From positions 1 through 27,112 of the forward strand of contig SFID01000058.1 of NCBI GenBank assembly GCA_004555425.1: 27,112 bases of DNA. Direction: 5' to 3'. Both the position numbers and the translations under genes were made by a program. Position 1 is the stretch's first letter; each line of letters starts with the position of its first letter. The notes beneath the pieces are model-generated. The model was given only the letters and a program-made list of their open reading frames with translations. It did not search any database and was not told the origin of the DNA. This document shows, one piece after another, positions 23,062-27,112 of this stretch. The stretch comes from Bacteroidales bacterium (GTDB lineage: Bacteria; Bacteroidota; Bacteroidia; Bacteroidales; Bacteroidaceae).

Positions 23062-24047
23062 AACGACTCACCACAACCCTTCTCCTCGCCCTCGCCCTCG
23101 TCACGGCATGGGCGCAAAACCCCTTCGCATCCCTCCTCTCGGACTTCCAACTAGTGGCCAACGAGCACATCCAAAACCGCGACCAAATCGACTCCCTCTA
23201 TTACCTCAAGACGCGCACCTACGTGGCTCCCTATTCGGGCAAGAAGGCTATCAAGAAGGTTAACGAAACCCTACAACAAATCGCCCAGATTTACGAGCAA
23301 CAGCTGCCCGCCCACACATCTGGCTATTACAACAGCCAGTCGTTTGGTGAATCCAACAGCGACCACCTAGGCACATTCCTGAGCGTTTACTTCAGCGCCA
23401 GCCATCCCTCTCTGGAAATCGGGAAAAAAGAGCACAACTACGCTGTGCTCCGCAAGAACGCCCCCAACCCCATCTACCGTTTCATCAGCGGCGTTGAATG
23501 GTGGCTGGACACCGCTGACTGCGTCCATTTCAAGCTCATCGACGTCTTCGGTCCACAGTCCGATTACCAATACCAAAAAGCCCTCTACCTGCTTGGCCAA
23601 GCCAAAGGTCTATCCACCGATTCACTTCTCCTCCAAACCACCTTGGCCAAAGCCACCGACCAACTGTCGAAGTGGAAAATCAACAGTACGGAGCGCACCG
23701 TGCAATCAATCCACATACTTTGCAATAAATACAGAGGCGACGACCCCGTCATTGATGAAGCCATCGTAGAAATGGTCACCGAACTGTTCCTCAACTATCT
23801 CAACAGCGACCAGCGCACCACGGAGGGTATGGTAAGCGTCCTGCGCGAACTCACCCTCCCTGGCTTCTACGCAGAAATAATCAGCAACGAGGAATCCCCC
23901 GTCCAGCACCTTCCCCTATCCGACCTAGCCAACCAGTGGCCCCACCTCAACATCTTCTGCACCTCGTACGAGAAGAAAGGAAGCCCCGCCTGCCAAAAAT
24001 ACGGCGACAAAGCCAAGAACTTCCTCCTCCAGGTTTATTTGCAATAA
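23058..24047 (+). CDS. Secreted or periplasmic protein of unknown family in the ECF sigma unit
   Basis: A 329-residue protein not recognised. A signal peptide is clear (MKRLTTTLLLALALVTAWAQ). ATG at 23058 is preferred over 23049 because it makes the same ATGA overlap with the preceding stop as the previous gene pair. The mature part is mostly helical, with YYLKTRTYVAPYSGKKA and FISGVEWWLDTADCVHFKL as striking stretches and three cysteines in the second half (C227, C314, C321 by approximate count). It is likely the output or sensor partner of the sigma/TM pair. A hairpin follows at 24077-24122. Confidence 0.8.
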   Translation: MKRLTTTLLLALALVTAWAQNPFASLLSDFQLVANEHIQNRDQIDSLYYLKTRTYVAPYSGKKAIKKVNETLQQIAQIYEQQLPAHTSGYYNSQSFGESNSDHLGTFLSVYFSASHPSLEIGKKEHNYAVLRKNAPNPIYRFISGVEWWLDTADCVHFKLIDVFGPQSDYQYQKALYLLGQAKGLSTDSLLLQTTLAKATDQLSKWKINSTERTVQSIHILCNKYRGDDPVIDEAIVEMVTELFLNYLNSDQRTTEGMVSVLRELTLPGFYAEIISNEESPVQHLPLSDLANQWPHLNIFCTSYEKKGSPACQKYGDKAKNFLLQVYLQ

Positions 24048-24076
24048 AGAAAAACGACATTTGCAAACTACCATGT

Positions 24077-24122
24077 ATGGCGCGTGCCTTTCCCGAGTAT
24101 GAACGGAAAAGGTTCGCGCCAT
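24077..24122 (+). terminator. Imperfect hairpin after the ECF unit, possible transcript end
   Basis: ATGGCGCG (24077-24084) pairs with CGCGCCAT (24115-24122), with an inner CCTTTCC/GGAAAAGG helix. The bases after it are A-rich rather than T-rich, so it may be an RNA end-stabilising hairpin and not a true intrinsic terminator. Confidence 0.45.
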
Positions 24123-24225
24123 AAAAATAAAAGGTGATACCTTATATTGTGCCAAGCACGGTTAGCAAAAAGATAAGTAAAACAAAGAAAATGATACTTT
24201 TTGAGAAAAAATCCAGGGCTAACTC

Positions 24226-24255
24226 TTGCAACATTATGGATAGTCCGTATCTTTG
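24226..24255 (+). promoter_or_regulatory. Promoter for a predicted small RNA
   Basis: TTG at 24226-24228 and TATCTTTG at 24248-24255 lie 19 bases apart. No coding start follows; a terminator does. Confidence 0.7.
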
Positions 24256-24261
24256 CATCGT

Positions 24262-24324
24262 GTTTTTCATAGTATTAGATTTAAGGTTAACAAGGTTGGG
24301 ATACAGCGGTATCCCATTTTTTTT
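24262..24324 (+). ncRNA. Predicted ~60-nt small RNA
   Basis: From the promoter at 24226-24255 the transcript would run about 35 bases of unpaired leader (with TAGTATTAGATTTAAGGTTA at about 24270-24289) into the hairpin TGGGATAC-AGCG-GTATCCCA (24297-24316) and eight Ts. There is no open frame. From memory, without a search, the leader wording recurs in Bacteroidales genomes; if so this is a conserved RNA. It faces the four-helix-bundle gene with the 9-base repeats between them. Confidence 0.6.
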
Positions 24325-24343
24325 GCCCTTACTAGAAGGGATC

Positions 24344-24412
24344 TCTAGAATTTCTAGGTTTTCTAGAATCTCTAGAAGCTCTAGAATTTCTAGAATCTCT
24401 AGAATCTCTAGA
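24344..24412. repeat. 9-base tandem repeat tract (CTAGAGATT type on the minus strand)
   Basis: About eight 9-base units lie 7 bases after the stop of the four-helix gene when read along that gene. Most units are CTAGAGATT or CTAGAAATT. A related tract follows the Rpn remnant at 11152-11212. Confidence 0.85.
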
Positions 24413-24418
24413 AATGCC

Positions 24419-25117
24419 TTAGCCTTCTCCCTTTAGTGCTGCTATCTCGCGCTCCAATGCGGCTATGCGGGCCTTCAAGGCGGCTATCTCTTGCTCTTGC
24501 TGGGCAATGATTTGTTTCTGTGTGCCTCTCATGTCTAGGCGGGCGGCAGTCATGCGTTCACGCACACCACCTTCTTCCACAAATTCTCGGTCGCGCTTCT
24601 CCATGAACGTGGTCATGGCCTTGTCCACCATGTGGCAGAGGGTGATGGCGGTATTGGCCATCTCCTCGTCGGTCCATTTGGCAAAGTAGGGGTCATAATC
24701 GGCTAAGTCATTGTGCGTGCGGCAATAGGCTAACAACTTTTCGTAGCGCTGGCGCTGGTGCTCCATTTTTGCCCAGTCGTTTAGTCCATGTTGCTTCAGG
24801 TAGTCCTGATAGTCTTCCAGCAGTTCCTGGTTACTGCCCTTGGCTATGCCCATCAGTTTTATCTCGGTCTCAAACGATGTTTGTCCGTCGGTGAGTCCTT
24901 CGGCGATGTTTTGCTTGACAGACCGTGCTGCCTGCACCATTTGGTCTACGGTGCGGTCACCATATTTGGGCAGGAAGCGTGTGCAGAATGCTTTGGTGAG
25001 TTGTACAAGCACATCGCTCTTGCGATAGAAGTGCAACGAAGAATAGACCGTTGTCTTGCGCATAACGCTGGGCGTACCATCATTATAACGCTTGAGGTAT
25101 TTTGGCATATTATCCAT
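24419..25117 (-). CDS. Four-helix-bundle (S23/IVP-like) 'suffix domain' protein with coiled coil
   Basis: A 232-residue protein from ATG at 25117 (MDNMPKYLKRYNDGTP). The core resembles the S23/intervening-sequence four-helix-bundle family: VQAARSVKQNIAEGLTDG, then IKLMGIAKGSNQELLEDYQDYL. The stretch FVEEGGVRERMTAARLDMR (about 181-200) fits the 'four helix bundle suffix' type of Bacteroidales, and the end is a coiled coil (QEQEIAALKARIAALEREIAAL). Related proteins are encoded inside 23S rRNA intervening sequences, and the Avd subunit of diversity-generating retroelements shares this fold, but no reverse transcriptase is seen here. A TATCTTTG box lies at 25137-25144. ATG at 25108 is an alternative start. 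Function is unknown. Confidence 0.82.
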   Translation of the reverse strand: MDNMPKYLKRYNDGTPSVMRKTTVYSSLHFYRKSDVLVQLTKAFCTRFLPKYGDRTVDQMVQAARSVKQNIAEGLTDGQTSFETEIKLMGIAKGSNQELLEDYQDYLKQHGLNDWAKMEHQRQRYEKLLAYCRTHNDLADYDPYFAKWTDEEMANTAITLCHMVDKAMTTFMEKRDREFVEEGGVRERMTAARLDMRGTQKQIIAQQEQEIAALKARIAALEREIAALKGEG

Positions 25118-25136
25118 AAGATTCAAATTAGTGGTT

Positions 25137-25144
25137 CAAAGATA
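25137..25144 (-). promoter_or_regulatory. -7 element (TATCTTTG) of the four-helix-bundle gene
   Basis: On the minus strand the box reads TATCTTTG and would start RNA near 25131, which gives a very short leader to ATG 25117. No clear -33 TTTG is seen. Confidence 0.6.
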
Positions 25145-25198
25145 CACCTTTCCCTTGATATGAGGCCCGCTTGGTCCGCTGGGTACATTATCACAACA

Positions 25199-25245
25199 GA
25201 AAAAATTGCGGGGCCTGTGTCGCTAGTGACGCAGGCCCCGCAATT
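25199..25245 (-). terminator. Terminator of mdh
   Basis: An 18-bp hairpin (25204-25221 with 25228-25245, GC-rich core GCGGGGCCTG) is followed on the minus strand by a T-run at 25205-25199. It lies 28 bases after the mdh stop. Confidence 0.88.
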
Positions 25246-25272
25246 ATTGGGGGAGAAAAGATGAAGATGGGA

Positions 25273-26265
25273 TTAGAGGTTGGGGTTGTCGTTCTTCCAA
25301 TCTTCTACAGCGGGAATGATGCCGAGGGAGATAATCTCGTCGCGCATCTTCTGCAGGTGCTCGTAGGAAGCGGCGAGGGCAGCCATTTCTTCTTCGGTGC
25401 CTTCGGGGGCGGTGAAGTGAACGCCATCCTTATCGATAACGGTGGGCATAGCCATCATTACGTTCTTGAAGCCGCACTTATCGCAGTTGACGTAGCAGCC
25501 AGCGGGCCAGGTGAAGGGTTCGCCACCCATTGCGCCTTCAATCATCTTGACAGCCTGGTATGCGGGGCTCTGGAAGGAGGAGCGGCCGCGGAGTTTGATG
25601 ATGTTCGAACCGCCCTGAATGGTCATGTGCTTGATTTCGGCCCAGCGCTCTGCCGTCATGGGGAGTTCGGCGAGGGGCTTGCCGTCCACGAGTGCCTTGG
25701 AGGCGAATACGGCCATCTGTTCGCCGTGGCCACCATAGGTATAGGCGTTGGTCACCTTGTCCTGCTGCACGCCAAATTCCTGAGCGAGTTGCTGCTGGAG
25801 GCGGGTAGAGTCGAGAGCTGCGAGCGAGGTGAGCTGGTTGGGCTTCAGGCCAGAGTGGATGAGGGCGGTGAGGGCCGTCACGTCGGCGGGGTTGAAGATG
25901 ACAACCACGTGCTTCACGTCGGGGCAGTACTTCTTGATGTTTTCACCGAAGTCGGCAGCAATCTGGCAGTTGCCCTTGAGCAGGTCCTCGCGGGTCATAC
26001 CCTCCTTGCGGGGAGCACCACCAGAGGAGATGATATACTTAGCGCCTGTGAAGGCTACCTCGGGGTCAACGGTATAGGTAAGGTTGGCACCGGGGAATGC
26101 GCAGTGGCACATCTCGTCGTACACGCCGTGTACGCCGGGCTCGTAGATATCATAGAGACAGATGTTGGGGGTGAGGCCGAGCATCAGCACGCTCTGCACC
26201 ATGTTGGAGCCGATCATACCACCGGCACCTACGATCACGAGTTTTTCGTCAGTTAAATAAGCCAT
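25273..26265 (-). CDS. mdh: Malate dehydrogenase
   Basis: A 330-residue NAD-dependent enzyme of the lactate/malate dehydrogenase family. The Rossmann motif GAGGMIG is at 13-19. The substrate loop is APRKEGMTREDLL (R86, R92), the LDSTRLQ motif carries D152 and R155, and the catalytic histidine is H180 in GGHGEQM. In Bacteroidales it serves the reductive branch from oxaloacetate to malate on the way to succinate and propionate. The ATG at 26265 is chosen over an upstream in-frame start at 26328, which would lie before the predicted RNA start near 26312. It has its own promoter and terminator, so it is probably a single-gene unit. Confidence 0.97.
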   Translation of the reverse strand: MAYLTDEKLVIVGAGGMIGSNMVQSVLMLGLTPNICLYDIYEPGVHGVYDEMCHCAFPGANLTYTVDPEVAFTGAKYIISSGGAPRKEGMTREDLLKGNCQIAADFGENIKKYCPDVKHVVVIFNPADVTALTALIHSGLKPNQLTSLAALDSTRLQQQLAQEFGVQQDKVTNAYTYGGHGEQMAVFASKALVDGKPLAELPMTAERWAEIKHMTIQGGSNIIKLRGRSSFQSPAYQAVKMIEGAMGGEPFTWPAGCYVNCDKCGFKNVMMAMPTVIDKDGVHFTAPEGTEEEMAALAASYEHLQKMRDEIISLGIIPAVEDWKNDNPNL

Positions 26266-26317
26266 TGGAATATGTGTTTTTATGGTTGATAATGCGGATG
26301 AAAAAACCTTTACACCG

Positions 26318-26348
26318 CAAAGGTACAAAAGATATTGTGACAGACAAA
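26318..26348 (-). promoter_or_regulatory. Promoter of mdh
   Basis: On the minus strand TTTG (26348-26345), 19 bases, then TACCTTTG (26325-26318): a textbook Bacteroidetes promoter. The leader to the ATG is about 46 bases. Confidence 0.88.
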
Positions 26349-26523
26349 TCCCCGTAGAAAAGTTTTTTGCTTTTTACGACTTTTGAACATATCGTAGCAA
26401 CATGCCAGGCGCGGGAAAATCATCGGCGAAAAGGGCGCCTCGTAATATAACACATCGCGAGCCATCAAGTGTGCAAAACTCGTCTTTTAACATTTCGCAG
26501 GTTGTTGCGAAATGTTAAAGCGA

Positions 26524-26555
26524 TTTGCATTTCGCGGGAAAATGATGTATCTTTG
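26524..26555 (+). promoter_or_regulatory. Promoter inside the 300-base element, copy 2
   Basis: TTTG at 26524-26527 and TATCTTTG at 26548-26555, 20 bases apart, exactly as in copy 1. Confidence 0.75.
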
Positions 26556-26560
26556 TACTA

Positions 26561-26608
26561 GCGAAGAGGAGAGAGCCCCAAACACGGGACTTTCTCCTCT
26601 TTTTTTTG
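26561..26608 (+). ncRNA. Predicted ~45-nt hairpin RNA, copy 2
   Basis: GAGGAGAGAGCCCC pairs with GGGACTTTCTCCTC around an AAACAC loop, then a run of Ts (to about 26608). The helix is kept relative to copy 1 despite several base changes, with one mismatched pair. Confidence 0.55.
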
Positions 26609-26853
26609 GTCAATATAAGGCGTGAAATACATCGGAAGTTGAAAATTCTATGGGCTTTTGCGGATTTTCTAAATGCTTTTGCGGAAATTTTCTTGGCTTT
26701 ATCGGTGCGCGGATTGACGATGTAGAGATTTTTTCGCGGCCGAAAATATAAAGTTTTCGCGCGAAAAAAATTGGATTTAACATTTCGCGGGTGACTACTC
26801 AGGTCGTTCTAGATTGCGAGGCAACGTGTGGACCTTCGGCTTGCGGTATTTAT

Positions 26854-26971
26854 TTTAACACGAATCATACGAATCTTACTAATTGCGCGGGGTAGAACCT
26901 CCTAGTAGGAAACAATTCGATTCGTGTTTCTTTAACACGAATCTTTCGAATCTCACTAATTGAGCGGGGTA
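26854..26971. repeat. Pair of 41-base direct repeats
   Basis: 26854-26894 and 26931-26971 share TTTAACACGAATC, CGAATCT, ACTAATTG and GCGGGGTA, with about five mismatches in all. An inverted AACACGAATC word (CGATTCGTGTT, about 26918-26928) lies between them. Confidence 0.8.
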
Positions 26972-27062
26972 ACGACTCGACTAGAACCATGAAATGGTAA
27001 CTACTCAGGTTGTACTAGTGTAATGTAATATTGATAATTAGAAATATTATTCTTATATTTAC

Positions 27063-27099
27063 GGTATAAATAAAACGTTGGATCCAAATTATTTATACC
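27063..27099. promoter_or_regulatory. Nested palindrome directly before a start codon
   Basis: GGTATAAATAA (27063-27073) pairs perfectly with TTATTTATACC (27089-27099), and the loop holds another perfect palindrome, TTGGATCCAA (27078-27087). The outer repeat touches the ATG at 27100. It could be an operator, or a hairpin end of a mobile element. Confidence 0.7.
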
Positions 27100-27112
27100 A
27101 TGCCAAGAGAAA
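27100..27112 (+). CDS. Start of a gene cut by the window edge
   Basis: Only four codons are visible (M-P-R-E). Some transposases of the REP-associated (RAYT, Y1) type start with MPR, and the hairpin and repeats just upstream would suit one, but four residues cannot identify a family. Confidence 0.35.

Larger units (their letters stand above)
26438..26757 (+). repeat. Dispersed ~300-base element, copy 2
   Basis: Same order of parts as 13828-14129 and same orientation. Here the first stem-loop is longer: TTAACATTTCGCA (26487-26499) pairs perfectly with TGCGAAATGTTAA (26506-26518). Confidence 0.8.
26349..27062. other. Gene-free, repeat-rich region
   Basis: No credible gene. It contains copy 2 of the 300-base element (26438-26757), two ACTACTCAGGT words (26789-26808 and 26996-27013), and two 41-base direct repeats (26854-26894 and 26931-26971). 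The region ends in a nested palindrome before a gene cut off by the window. Confidence 0.8.

Noticed and set aside
24344..24412. CRISPR array
   Set aside because: Units are 9 bases, directly adjacent and without unique spacers; no cas genes are in the window.
24134..24436. A plus-strand frame ending in repeated SRISRIS residues
   Set aside because: It is a translation of the 9-base tandem repeat and crosses a terminator.
24419..25117. Avd of a diversity-generating retroelement
   Set aside because: The fold is similar, but no reverse transcriptase and no template/variable repeat pair was seen nearby.
25171..26256. A 361-codon plus-strand open frame
   Set aside because: Antisense of mdh, whose promoter, motifs and terminator are all on the minus strand.

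Overview
The window looks like a chromosomal segment of a Bacteroidales bacterium, probably Prevotella or a close relative. Evidence seen directly: several promoters of the Bacteroidetes type (TTTG, 19-20 bases, TAnnTTTG), few Shine-Dalgarno-like sites, many ATGA start/stop overlaps, GC-rich housekeeping genes, and Bacteroidales-type families (four-helix-bundle 'suffix' protein, Rpn-type transposase remnant, C1B aminopeptidase with a signal peptide). The species is inferred, not proven. No rRNA, tRNA or CRISPR array was found.

Layout. (1) Bases 1-5317 are an AT-richer accessory block: a terminator, then a compact operon of a small XRE/Cro-type repressor, an AlbA_2 (Schlafen-type) protein with a GHKL-like ATPase region and a winged-helix tail, and a 965-residue fusion of coiled coil, archaeo-eukaryotic primase of the 'TOTE conflict system' type, superfamily 2 helicase and a degenerate phospholipase D-like domain. 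The gap between genes two and three carries five copies of an 11-base motif built on TTCCGTGAGG, a likely operator or RNA-control region. This is the best candidate in the window for a poorly described conflict (defence-like) system. (2) Bases 5320-13700 are mostly housekeeping: tcdA and a CPA2 antiporter with a USP-like tail on the minus strand, then asd-tsaE, a sulfotransferase, a dead Rpn-family transposase with a 9-base tandem repeat, an aldose 1-epimerase-like protein and cysS on the plus strand. (3) Bases 13701-14856 hold no gene and are packed with repeats, including one copy of a roughly 300-base element with a promoter firing straight into a terminator hairpin.

(4) Bases 14857-21656 are a plus-strand run: an ArnT-like GT39 glycosyltransferase, an OmpH/Skp-like periplasmic protein, murI, an extended SDR, a PAP2/AUR1-like membrane enzyme and a secreted C1B peptidase, with ATGA overlaps at murI/SDR and PAP2/peptidase. 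The theme is cell envelope and lipid. (5) Bases 21962-24047 are a translationally coupled ECF sigma factor, a one-TM proline-rich protein and a secreted protein of unknown family: probably a sigma/anti-sigma signalling unit with a new effector. (6) Bases 24048-26265 hold a predicted ~60-nt RNA, a second 9-base repeat tract, the four-helix-bundle gene and mdh with a textbook promoter and terminator. (7) Bases 26349-27112 carry the second copy of the 300-base element, more repeats, a nested palindrome and the first codons of a gene cut off by the window edge.

The non-coding DNA is unusually rich in structure. Three predicted tiny RNAs (promoter followed within about 60 bases by a terminator), two 9-base repeat tracts in the same place relative to two unrelated genes, and several dispersed repeats suggest small mobile or regulatory elements that are not standard insertion sequences. 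All calls come from reading sequence; no database search was run.
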